Notes: a model not told the origin generated them from the sequence alone. Numbered from the stretch's first letter, positions 1 to 5,862 are shown. The stretch: DNA of 7,625 bases from JAVZYK01 sp049699715 (GCA_049699715.1 JBNAVB010000020.1:1-7625), one strand, 5' to 3'. A program made the numbers and translations.

Positions 1-585
1 AAACAGCAGATTAAGATGATGACTACTGACGGCTGGAATGCTTACGAGAAAACAATAAAGAAAGTTTTTGGTTATAACTTAAAAGAAGGCATGTATAATG
101 TCTTCCATAATAAAGTTGTAGTTTCAGAAAAAGATGAGGTTTTTAACTATCCTATTGAAAGGTTGCATAATTCAGTAAGGCATAGAACAAAAACTTTCAG
201 AGGTTTTCATGGCTATAGTTATGGCTTTTTGATGGATTTAATGGATTCATTAAGCAAGTTGTTCCCTGGGCAATATCTTGATATGTTTGGAAAAGGTTAT
301 GGTGGCAGTCAAGGTCAAAATGAAATTGTTATAACAGGGCCATTCAATCTTGAACAAGGAAAGCCTTATTTCATTAGTGCAACACAAGACTGGAACAGGT
401 GGACGTGGGTTGGAAAAGTACCTGAACATGTGAGGTTTGAGTTGAAACATCATGATTTGCCGCAAACATCTTATAATTATATTGTTCTTCCACTTGATAC
501 AAGAATAAAGAAAGAATGGGAGATAATAGAGCAAGAAGGCTCTAAGAAGATTATCAAAGATAATATAAAATTAGACAAGGAATAA
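1..585 (+). CDS. DDE transposase-like protein, 5' end outside window, atypical C-terminus
   Basis: The frame is open to the left edge, so the ATG at 16 is internal and about 194 residues are visible. Visible residues 8-15 (TTDGWNAY) and 50-71 (YPIERLHNSVRHR through RGFHG) match the second Asp and the final Glu regions of the IS6/IS240-like DDE transposases common in archaea. Candidate catalytic residues are D10 and E53, about 42 residues apart; the first Asp would lie outside the window. From memory, family members continue after RGFHG with a helix and a YNF-x-R-x-H motif. Here, from about nt 214, the sequence is unrelated: a Gly-rich stretch, then a Trp-rich segment (TQDWNRWTWVGKVPEH), ending in a Lys-rich tail. 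It may be a fusion, a recombined remnant or a divergent subfamily. It is probably not an active transposase as it stands, and no inverted repeat is visible downstream. Confidence 0.7.
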   Translation, partial: KQQIKMMTTDGWNAYEKTIKKVFGYNLKEGMYNVFHNKVVVSEKDEVFNYPIERLHNSVRHRTKTFRGFHGYSYGFLMDLMDSLSKLFPGQYLDMFGKGYGGSQGQNEIVITGPFNLEQGKPYFISATQDWNRWTWVGKVPEHVRFELKHHDLPQTSYNYIVLPLDTRIKKEWEIIEQEGSKKIIKDNIKLDKE

Positions 586-595
586 CTTTTTAAAT
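586..595 (+). promoter_or_regulatory. TATA box for the small membrane protein gene
   Basis: The sequence CTTTTTAAAT begins directly after the transposase-like stop codon. Its centre lies about 26 nt before the ATG at 616, which is the archaeal TATA-to-start distance for a leaderless transcript. Confidence 0.5.
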
Positions 596-615
596 GTTAA
601 AAACATATGGTAAAT

Positions 616-990
616 ATGGCAAAAAAGAGGAAAGTAAAAGCAAAAAGAAGAGTAAAAGTTGTTAGAGCTCCGAAAGCTCCTGCAGCTGTAGAGAAGCCAG
701 TGAGTGCGGTTCAGGCAGAGCACATCCTTGGATTAGTGGGTGGAATCCTTGTGATGATTGCAGCGATTATCTCGATAATAGGCGCGATAGATGTAGTGCC
801 TTCTATAGTTTCTCTTGTCTTGGGCGCATTGATGATACTTTTGATATACACTATAAAGAAAAGTGCTAGAATTTCAGCGATGTTTTTGTTAGTGTTGAGT
901 ATCGTAACATTAGTGCTAGCGCCTCATGGATTTGTTATCGGCCCGATTCTTGGATTGATAGGTGCGATAATCGTCTTGGCGAGAAGATAA
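616..990 (+). CDS. small basic four-helix membrane protein, function unknown
   Basis: This protein has 124 residues. The first 20 or so are very basic (MAKKRKVKAKRR and following), then comes an Ala/Pro linker to about residue 30. Four hydrophobic segments follow, at about residues 36-58, 60-79, 83-103 and 105-122, with short loops and a Gly-rich final hairpin. This is an integral membrane protein whose basic tail would stay cytoplasmic and could touch nucleic acid or acidic lipid. I recognise no catalytic motif; it resembles small DUF-type tetraspanning archaeal proteins in shape only. An ATG at 607 would add three residues. I prefer 616 because the upstream TATA box would place the transcription start right there and because no Shine-Dalgarno sequence precedes either ATG. 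It stands alone on the + strand and converges with hisS. Confidence 0.75.
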   Translation: MAKKRKVKAKRRVKVVRAPKAPAAVEKPVSAVQAEHILGLVGGILVMIAAIISIIGAIDVVPSIVSLVLGALMILLIYTIKKSARISAMFLLVLSIVTLVLAPHGFVIGPILGLIGAIIVLARR

Positions 991-1091
991 AACAAATATA
1001 GAGTAAAGCATTTATAATGTATCAGATAGTATGCAGTTAGAAAATTTGGGCTTTTCAGAAACTGTCTCTCTATTACTTTATTGTCTATTGT

Positions 1092-2246
1092 TTATTGATT
1101 TGTAAGTTTCTTTACTAGTGCGCTTTCCGCAAGAAGAGCTTCTTTGCCGGTTCTCATGTCGCGCAGTTTGAATTTTTTCTTTTTTATTTCTTCTTTGCCT
1201 ATAAAAATCACAAAAGGAATGCCTAAGGAGTTGGCATACTCCAGGGCTTTTGAGATTTTATCCATTATAAAACATGAAATTTCTTGGCTGCGGAGTCTTT
1301 CTGCTAAAGCTATCGCGGCTTTGTCTTGCGCGATTGAGATTATAATTGCTTTTGGCTTATCAATTGAAACTTTAGCTAGGGTTGAGAGTCTGTCTAAGCC
1401 AAATGAAATGCCTGTGCCTTGAATTGCATTCACAAGATAACTACCTCCGCCTGCGATGCTCTCTTTCATCATCTTGGTTTTGATTTCAAAGACCGAGCCA
1501 TTGTAATACGCAAGGCCGCGGGCAAGGTTTGGGAGAAATTCTACTTTAACGCCGTATTCTTTGCAGTATTGCTCAAGCTCTTGTATTTCTTTGAATGTGA
1601 TGTATCTCTTGAAATAAGACTTAGGTTTTTTGAACAATGCGATTAAGTTTTCTGCTTTATATTTTCTCAGGTTTGCCTTGACTTCTTGTTCACTGAGCTT
1701 GTCGAGCTTGTCAATTTCTTTGATGACCTGGAGCTTGTCTTTCTGGCTGACTTCCTGTTCTTCAATAATCTCATTCAAGAGCTTTCTGTTATTAATGTAA
1801 ATGTTTGCTTCTATTCTCAGCTCCTTCAAAATTTCAGAAAATAGCTTTAGGATTTCGGCTTCGTCTCTTGTGTTCGAGCCTATAATATCGATATCGCACT
1901 GGGTAAATTGCCTGAATCGATTGCTGCTTGTCGGCTCGTCTCTGAAAACCTCACCTATCTGGTATCTTCTGTATGGGAGTTTCTTGTTTTGAGCAAGGCG
2001 CTTTAACTGGAATGTGAGCTCATAGCGCAATGCAAGTGCTCTTTGGCCTTTGTCCTTTAACCTGAAAATATCACTGATTGTTTCTTCTGCTTGGCCTGCT
2101 TTAGCGAATTCTTCAGACTCTATAACTGGAGTTTCTGCAGGAACAAAACCATAAATTTTGAATTTTTTTACAAGTAGCTCTCTAATTTTTTCGCGCTTCA
2201 GAGCTTCTTCGTCTGTGATGTCTCGAAATCCTTTTACCGTTTCCAT
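1092..2246 (-). CDS. hisS: histidyl-tRNA synthetase
   Basis: Class II synthetase that attaches histidine to tRNA-His in the cytoplasm; 384 residues, somewhat shorter than the usual 410-430. Visible landmarks in order: N-terminal VKGFRD; motif 1 around 36-46 (AETPVIESEEF); LRYELT at 73-78; motif 2 at 94-120 (RYQIGEVFRDE, then FRQFTQCDID); HisA motif LARGLAYYNGSVFE at 241-254; a HisB-like GGGSY at 267-270; motif 3 GTGISFGLDRL at 277-287; and an anticodon-binding domain from about 298 to the end. HisA has Ala where most family members have Asp (RGLDYY), and HisB has SY-L where RY-D is common; the catalytic Arg of HisA (R243) is kept. The ATG at 2246 is chosen over an in-frame TTG at 2258 because GGAAG lies 5 nt before it and METVKGFRD fits the family N-terminus. 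Its start overlaps the antitoxin 3' end by 13 nt, suggesting translational coupling. Confidence 0.97.
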   Translation of the reverse strand: METVKGFRDITDEEALKREKIRELLVKKFKIYGFVPAETPVIESEEFAKAGQAEETISDIFRLKDKGQRALALRYELTFQLKRLAQNKKLPYRRYQIGEVFRDEPTSSNRFRQFTQCDIDIIGSNTRDEAEILKLFSEILKELRIEANIYINNRKLLNEIIEEQEVSQKDKLQVIKEIDKLDKLSEQEVKANLRKYKAENLIALFKKPKSYFKRYITFKEIQELEQYCKEYGVKVEFLPNLARGLAYYNGSVFEIKTKMMKESIAGGGSYLVNAIQGTGISFGLDRLSTLAKVSIDKPKAIIISIAQDKAAIALAERLRSQEISCFIMDKISKALEYANSLGIPFVIFIGKEEIKKKKFKLRDMRTGKEALLAESALVKKLTNQ

Positions 2247-2455
2247 TTTTTCTTCCAAGCAGATTTTATCTTATTAGCTATTTCAAATGCATCTTTTTCT
2301 GTAAGCTTGCTCTTTTGTGCTATTTTTTCCATCATTTCTATTTTCTTTGCAAAATCTATCATTGATTGTCTAGCTACTTCACTCCATTTAATTTCAGGAT
2401 GCTTCTTTACTATTTTTTGCAAATCTTCCGGGATTGATAGTGTTATGTTTGGCAT
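2234..2455 (-). CDS. VapB-like antitoxin, ribbon-helix-helix type
   Basis: This protein has 73 residues. The N-terminal part, MPNITLSIPEDLQKIVKKH followed by PEIKWSEVARQSM, has the strand-helix-helix pattern of a ribbon-helix-helix DNA-binding antitoxin. The C-terminal part (LTEKDAFEIANKIKSAW, then a Lys/Arg/Trp tail) fits the toxin-wrapping segment of VapB proteins. The partner would be the PIN-domain gene just upstream, so the order is toxin first, the reverse of most vapBC pairs. An ATG at 2485 would add ten residues (MWMHIIHINK) but lies inside the predicted TATA box, so 2455 is preferred. The 3' end overlaps the hisS start, tying antitoxin translation to that of the synthetase. In this family the antitoxin usually represses its own promoter; here that would bear on hisS too, which is inference. 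Confidence 0.82.
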   Translation of the reverse strand: MPNITLSIPEDLQKIVKKHPEIKWSEVARQSMIDFAKKIEMMEKIAQKSKLTEKDAFEIANKIKSAWKKKWKR

Positions 2456-2483
2456 TTTATTTATGTGTATTATGTGCATCCAC

Positions 2484-2493
2484 ATATTTAAAA
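2484..2493 (-). promoter_or_regulatory. internal TATA box for antitoxin and hisS
   Basis: On the - strand this reads TTTTAAATAT and sits in the short gap after the PIN stop codon. Its centre would place the transcription start near 2462, giving the antitoxin a leader of about 7 nt. It could let antitoxin and hisS be made without the PIN nuclease. Confidence 0.5.
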
Positions 2494-2503
2494 CTTTCGT
2501 TTT

Positions 2504-2920
2504 TTATGCAAGCATTTCTAAAATATCTTTTGTTGTAAAGATCTTGATTTTATCTTGCCTTTGAAAATGAATATCTGAAGTCCAGATCCCATCATTTTTA
2601 ATTGCTAATGCTAAAGCGATATAATGGATATCCTTAACATCAATTTTTCCAATTATTTCTTCAGCAGTTTTATAATAAGGAGATATAATTTTATCATCTA
2701 TAATTTTTACTTTTGATAAAATTAATCTAATTAAGATTTTTAATTTTTCTTTATTAAGTCCAGATTTTTCCAATATTATATTTTCATTTTTCTTCAATTC
2801 TTTGATCGCATAGTTTGGCAAGAAAAATTCAAAATAAGGAACGTTTAAAACAGCACGAATGAGCGAGTTTTCTTTGATAAGTGCAGAAATTATAATATTG
2901 ATGTCTAGAACAAATCTCAT
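2504..2920 (-). CDS. PIN-domain ribonuclease, VapC-like toxin candidate
   Basis: This protein has 138 residues, the normal size for a single PIN domain. The acidic metal-binding set is complete: D6 in FVLDINIIISALIK (with the usual N8), E41 in YAIKELKK, D97 in DVKDIHYIALALA, and D116 in IWTSDIHF. PIN proteins of this kind are Mg-dependent RNases that cut tRNA or rRNA when freed from their antitoxin. The VapB-like gene follows after a short gap, supporting a toxin-antitoxin role, although the order is inverted. The ATG lies 22 nt beyond the tRNA-His 3' end. The nearby TATTTAAATA at 2925-2934 is too close to the ATG to drive it, so the gene probably depends on read-through from the tRNA promoter. 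A chromosomal housekeeping RNase unrelated to toxicity remains possible. The target cannot be read from the sequence. Confidence 0.88.
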   Translation of the reverse strand: MRFVLDINIIISALIKENSLIRAVLNVPYFEFFLPNYAIKELKKNENIILEKSGLNKEKLKILIRLILSKVKIIDDKIISPYYKTAEEIIGKIDVKDIHYIALALAIKNDGIWTSDIHFQRQDKIKIFTTKDILEMLA

Positions 2921-2942
2921 TTTTATTTAAATATCATTAAGG

Positions 2943-3048
2943 GGCGGTAGGTGGGAGTCGAACCCACTCCAAGCGGGTTCTGTCTAGAGTTTGCCACATA
3001 GCAAACCAGACCACAGCCGCTTATACTAGCCGTTATACGACAACCGCC
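2943..3048 (-). tRNA. tRNA-His (anticodon GTG) with a 33-nt intron
   Basis: Without the intron the gene is 73 nt including an encoded G-1 at 3048, which faces C73 at 2943; this G-1:C73 pair is the hallmark identity element of tRNA-His. Acceptor strands GCGGTTG and CTACCGC pair with one T-T mismatch (6:67). The D arm is GTAT/GTAT around AACGGCTA, with three to four pairs. The anticodon stem is AGCGG/CCGCT, and its loop is CTGTGGC after splicing, giving anticodon GTG at 34-36. The variable loop is TGGA. The T arm is GTGGG-TTCGACT-CCCAC. CCA is not encoded (CCT follows). It lies on the same strand as the PIN, antitoxin and HisRS genes that follow, so the tRNA and its own synthetase are in one cluster. 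Confidence 0.96.
2978..3010 (-). other. tRNA-His intron with bulge-helix-bulge splice motif
   Basis: The exon-intron junctions fold as the canonical archaeal hBHBh' motif. The outer helix is the anticodon stem AGCGG/CCGCT. The central 4-bp helix pairs CTGT (positions 32-35) with ACAG near the intron's 3' end. The 5' bulge is GGT and the 3' bulge is AAC. Cutting between the second and third bulge bases removes exactly 33 nt and lands at 37/38. The inner helix is CTGG/CTAG plus TTTGC/GCAAA, closed by a 6-nt loop. It is a substrate for the tRNA splicing endonuclease. Confidence 0.93.
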
Positions 3049-3072
3049 ATATTTATATATAGTGCTCGGAGC

Positions 3073-3081
3073 ATTAAAAAT
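3073..3081 (-). promoter_or_regulatory. TATA box of tRNA-His
   Basis: On the - strand this reads ATTTTTAAT, preceded by purine-rich GAAAAG resembling a BRE. The predicted start near 3051 lies about 3 nt before G-1. The 3049-3203 interval between tRNA-His and the MinD-like gene otherwise holds only this promoter and the terminator of that gene. Confidence 0.5.
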
Positions 3082-3175
3082 CTTTTCTGTCTTTTGAGAA
3101 ATCACGCAAGAGCAAAAGCTAGGCAAAGTTCTAACAATGAACTAACCTCCATTGCGTTATCATAACTATATCATG

Positions 3176-3193
3176 AAAAATTAGTTTAAAAAA
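3176..3193 (-). terminator. oligo-T terminator after the MinD-like gene
   Basis: On the - strand, T6 (3188-3193) and T5 (3176-3180) follow within about 30 nt of the stop codon, typical of archaeal intrinsic termination. It separates this operon from tRNA-His. Confidence 0.45.
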
Positions 3194-3203
3194 GTTTCGA
3201 GAA

Positions 3204-3977
3204 TCACTTGAACATCCAGCTGAAAAGTGAGGAAAAGAAACCTTTGCTCTCTGGTTTGTATTCCTCGCCTGCTATCTTTGCCGCGAGTCTCTTGTAACTT
3301 TTTGCTGCGCGGCTGTTAGGATGTGTCAGAACGAGAGCGTTTCTTAATGCGATGCTCTCGCGAACTGAATCATCTTCAGGGACTTTCGCTAGGATAGGCT
3401 TTTCTAGCATCTCCTTGATGTTTTTTGTACTTAATTCCGGTTTCTTGTTCCTCGCTCTCGTGATTATAACTCCTGAAACCCTCTTTTTCAATTTCTCAGC
3501 GAGTTTTATTGTTTTGAGAGCGTCTGCTAAAGCTGGCATCTCTGGATTTGTCACAATGAGAATCTCATCGTTTTCATCGAGAGCCTCAAAAGGCAACAAG
3601 GCTTCGCGACCCAAGCCCGCGGCACTGTCAACTATAACGAAATCAGATATTTTTTTCAAGTCTTTTATCGCTGTAGCAAGTCTCGATGGATTTATGCCCT
3701 TCATTGCCTCAAGCGAGATTGACGAAGGCACAACTTTAGTGCCGGAATGATGTGTATAAGTAGCACGATAAATATGTTTTTTCCCTTGCAGAACATGGTT
3801 GAGTGTAATTGGAACTACTGGCGAGCCTAAATGTAATGCTACATTAGGTGTTGTGAGGTTGCTGTCTAGAATTGTGACATTTTTTCCTAGAGAGTTTAAT
3901 GCGATACCTAAATTCACTGCTGTGACGGTTTTTCCAACTCCCCCCTTGCCTGAACTTATAACTATAGTTTTCGCCAT
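3204..3977 (-). CDS. MinD/ParA-family P-loop ATPase with membrane-targeting tail
   Basis: This 257-residue protein belongs to the deviant-Walker ATPases that dimerise on ATP and position other proteins on membrane or DNA. The deviant Walker A motif is GKGGVGKT at 10-17 with signature K11. The switch I Asp is D38 in TILDSNLTTPNVALHLG, and the switch II Asp is D117 in FVIVDSAAGLG. ITNP-like IVTNPEMPAL at 141-150 is also family-typical. The last 12 residues (GFFSSLFSWMFK) form a hydrophobic, amphipathic segment like the MinD membrane-targeting sequence. These features favour MinD over ParA, Mrp or SIMIBI assembly factors. It is the last gene of a likely operon, 66 nt behind the surface protein gene, with no TATA box at the right distance of its own. 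No minE or minC is present, as usual in archaea. The cargo is unknown; the neighbours suggest cell-surface organisation, which is inference. Confidence 0.93.
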   Translation of the reverse strand: MAKTIVISSGKGGVGKTVTAVNLGIALNSLGKNVTILDSNLTTPNVALHLGSPVVPITLNHVLQGKKHIYRATYTHHSGTKVVPSSISLEAMKGINPSRLATAIKDLKKISDFVIVDSAAGLGREALLPFEALDENDEILIVTNPEMPALADALKTIKLAEKLKKRVSGVIITRARNKKPELSTKNIKEMLEKPILAKVPEDDSVRESIALRNALVLTHPNSRAAKSYKRLAAKIAGEEYKPESKGFFSSLFSWMFK

Positions 3978-4043
3978 TTTACACTTATTTTACACATTTG
4001 TTTTTCTTACAACGATTTCTATTTCTGCTAGCGGGATTAGAGC

Positions 4044-4727
4044 TTACTCGCCGCCGCAATCAGGAACATTTTGTGAAAGTGTTGCGGTGAATGTCCAAGT
4101 GTCGCTTTTGTAGCCAGTTGTGTCATCAGGCACCTTTAAACGGCATCCAATGTATAGCTCGTCTTTTGAATCGTCTGGATACAGGCAGCTACATACTGTT
4201 CTGTTGCTGGTGTCCATCTCTACGCCTGGGAAAGGGACTAAATTCACTTCTGCGCCTGTCGCACAAGAGTCAGTTTCTTTATTTTCACTCCATACAGTCA
4301 CGTTAGGATTCGTACCTCCGATAAAAGTGTTAGGGTTCTTGCCTGAACTTACATTAACCTTCGCCCATCTGTTACCATCGTTTCTTACAACTATACATCC
4401 AGGATTATAGGCTGTCGTATTTGCCCAGTTCGTTTTTGTGTCCGCAAATGGATTCTCTCCTGTAGCACAATAGGGGGATTCATTACCAGGATGTAATATC
4501 GCATAAGCTGCTGGAGGCGTCACATAACCGCTTCCAAAAGCACAGTTAGGCTGAGTTACATTGATTTCAACTCTTTCAGTGATGTTAACTGTGACATTAC
4601 CGCTAGTCTGGAATCCTGTAATCGAGGCAAACTTGTTAATGCTGTCAATACTGTACCATGTCCCAAAGATTGTAACAACAATTGCAATCACTAGCAAAAA
4701 AACTAAGGTTTTATTGGATATGCTCAT
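4044..4727 (-). CDS. membrane-anchored secreted protein, Cys-rich with many N-glycosylation sequons
   Basis: This protein has 227 residues. A short N-terminus (MSISNKT) precedes a hydrophobic segment at 8-24, then comes a linker containing SITGFQTSGNVTVNI. The rest is extracellular-type sequence, rich in Asn, Thr, Gly and Pro. It has eight N-x-S/T sequons after the helix (N44, 48, 56, 82, 103, 125, 142, 175) and eight cysteines (62, 87, 111, 155, 179, 181, 195, 224), enough for four disulfides. The N-terminal hydrophobic stretch could be an uncleaved signal anchor, a signal peptide or a pilin-like helix; no type IV prepilin cleavage site is obvious. From memory, DPANN genomes carry many secreted proteins with this anchor plus TGF-type linker. 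Function is unknown: surface layer, adhesion or pilus-like are all possible. The start is supported by GAGG 5 nt before the ATG. It is 20 nt after the helical protein A gene and 66 nt before the MinD-like gene. Confidence 0.8.
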   Translation of the reverse strand: MSISNKTLVFLLVIAIVVTIFGTWYSIDSINKFASITGFQTSGNVTVNITERVEINVTQPNCAFGSGYVTPPAAYAILHPGNESPYCATGENPFADTKTNWANTTAYNPGCIVVRNDGNRWAKVNVSSGKNPNTFIGGTNPNVTVWSENKETDSCATGAEVNLVPFPGVEMDTSNRTVCSCLYPDDSKDELYIGCRLKVPDDTTGYKSDTWTFTATLSQNVPDCGGE

Positions 4728-4732
4728 TTTTT

Positions 4733-4736
4733 CCTC
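4733..4736 (-). promoter_or_regulatory. Shine-Dalgarno site of the surface protein gene
   Basis: On the - strand GAGG lies 5 nt before the ATG at 4727. It is the clearest ribosome binding site in the window and fits an internal gene of a polycistronic transcript, in contrast with the leaderless-type starts elsewhere. Confidence 0.6.
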
Positions 4737-4747
4737 TTTTTTGTTTA

Positions 4748-5197
4748 TTATTTTCCTTTCTCTATGTGTCTAACATAAGTTATAAAATTTTCTAATAGTG
4801 CGTTCCACTCCTTGAGCTTGTCCATGTTAATTTCGATTTCCTTGTTCGTTACAGAGCTTATTATCCTTAGTGCCACATTTTTCCTGAATTCATGCTCGCG
4901 AATCTTTTCCATGGAGGGGATTTTTCTGAAGAGCGAGTAAAGATCCATTACCTTTTGAACTAGCTCGTCTCCATAAACCTCTCTAATTACAAGCTCTCTT
5001 GCCTTAGGGGCGATTGGAATGTCTTTAATCTCGCGCTTTTTCTTGGCTTTTTTAAGCATAAGCTCCATGCATTTATCAACCATGCTCTCCCAACGAGTGA
5101 GTAAATTAAGAATTACATCAGCGGTTTTAGCATATTTTAAGCTTACATAAAAGAGATGTTCTGCAATCCTCTTTTCCTGTTCTATTTCGTTCCACAT
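4748..5197 (-). CDS. all-helical protein A, HEPN-like shape, function unknown
   Basis: This 149-residue soluble protein is predicted helical throughout, with no signal or membrane segment. Its N-terminus holds KRIAEHLFYVSLKYAKT (residues 9-25), which includes R10-x3-H14 and Y17. A basic middle (49-57) follows, then EFRKNVALRIISS at 103-115 and a last amphipathic helix (125-145). The same two blocks, spaced similarly, occur in the protein encoded at 5362-5862, so the two look like distant paralogues. From memory, related proteins recur in DPANN genomes. The R-x3-H recalls but does not match the R-x4-6-H of HEPN nucleases, and it sits in the first helix, so no nuclease function is claimed. It is the first gene of a likely operon with the surface protein and MinD-like genes. 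A weak AGGA lies 3 nt before the ATG. Confidence 0.78.
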   Translation of the reverse strand: MWNEIEQEKRIAEHLFYVSLKYAKTADVILNLLTRWESMVDKCMELMLKKAKKKREIKDIPIAPKARELVIREVYGDELVQKVMDLYSLFRKIPSMEKIREHEFRKNVALRIISSVTNKEIEINMDKLKEWNALLENFITYVRHIEKGK

Positions 5198-5320
5198 AAA
5201 TCCTACAAAAAGCTATAAAAGACTCTTTTGTTGTCTCCAATTTAACTTAAGCTATTTTCAGTCACAAATTATACCGACGAGAATATATTATTTATATCTT
5301 GCGATTTTGTGTAACCATTT

Positions 5321-5345
5321 AAAAATTAAGAAAACAAGAAAAAAT
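5321..5345 (-). terminator. T-rich terminator after helical protein B
   Basis: The - strand reads a nearly unbroken T-rich run about 17-40 nt beyond the stop codon at 5362. The rest of the 5198-5361 intergenic stretch contains TATA-like sequences, at 5211-5220 (TTTTATAGCT) and around 5241-5252, that could drive helical protein A. I see no gene in it. Confidence 0.4.
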
Positions 5346-5361
5346 CCAATTTTCTGATTTG

Positions 5362-5862
5362 TTACAGATATCTGTCACTTATACCGAACTTCTCTTGGGC
5401 TATTTTCGTCCTTGCTTTGAGCAAGAGCACCTTGATAATATTCAGATATTTCTTGAGTTGCTCTAAGCCAACCGAATCGGTCCTTAGGCTGTCGCTCATA
5501 ATTATAAGCTTGTCTTTTCTTATAAAATCCATGGAACTGGCTTTGTATTTTTCAGTTAGGCTAAACAGCTCAGACAAAACTTGGAGCTCTGACTGCGCTA
5601 TGTTGAACCTTGGAGCGCATTGTTCCTGGAATATCGCCCAGTTTGTTTTGGAATCTTGTAACTTGATTCGCTTGTAGGTGCTTTCATAGCTTAGAATTGC
5701 TTGTACAGTTGCGCTTGCGCTTTCGTACAGATCCTCAAGGATCTTTTTAATGAGCCGGTTTTCTTTGATTAAAGGATATGTGATATAAACCATATGATCT
5801 GCGGTTCTCAAGGCATGATCAGCTTTGTTCAAAAGTTCATTTACAGTGTCAATAAATTCCAT
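5362..5862 (-). CDS. all-helical protein B, paralogue of helical protein A, function unknown
   Basis: This 166-residue soluble protein has strong helix propensity and no membrane segment. Block 1, NKADHALRTADHMVYITYP (12-30), contains R19-x3-H23 and Y26. Block 2, DFIRKDKLIIMSDSL (112-126), is followed by LEQLKKYLNIIKVLLLKA. Both blocks align by eye with protein A (R-x3-H-x2-Y-[VI]-[ST]; [DE]-F-x0,1-R-K-x4-5-I-[IM]-S). An internal ADH-x2-R repeat (A14-D-H, A21-D-H) is also visible. From memory, this type is common in Woesearchaeota-like genomes and has no assigned role. It follows sec61-beta by 78 nt and is probably read with it, since no Shine-Dalgarno or well placed TATA box is clear in that gap. 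Four-helix HEPN-like fold is a guess from size and pattern. Confidence 0.78.
   Translation of the reverse strand: MEFIDTVNELLNKADHALRTADHMVYITYPLIKENRLIKKILEDLYESASATVQAILSYESTYKRIKLQDSKTNWAIFQEQCAPRFNIAQSELQVLSELFSLTEKYKASSMDFIRKDKLIIMSDSLRTDSVGLEQLKKYLNIIKVLLLKARTKIAQEKFGISDRYL

Noticed and set aside
1..600. Complete insertion sequence at the left edge
   Set aside because: Only the 3' part of the gene is present, and no terminal inverted repeat or target duplication can be seen after 585.
2456..2485. Upstream ATG extending the antitoxin by ten residues
   Set aside because: That ATG lies in the predicted TATA box and the extra residues do not resemble the family N-terminus, which begins MPNITLSIPEDL.
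3049..3060. ATATATAAATAT as the tRNA-His promoter
   Set aside because: It touches the tRNA 5' end; the start it implies would fall inside the tRNA. The box at 3073-3081 has the right distance.
2923..3126. - strand reading frame of 67 codons
   Set aside because: It lies across the tRNA-His gene and its intron; the open frame is incidental.
3352..4410. + strand reading frames across the MinD-like and surface protein genes
   Set aside because: They are antisense to two well supported proteins and resemble no family.
4748..5862. Calling the two helical proteins HEPN nucleases or a HEPN/MNT pair
   Set aside because: The R-x3-H motif has the wrong spacing and lies in the first helix; there is no nucleotidyltransferase gene nearby.
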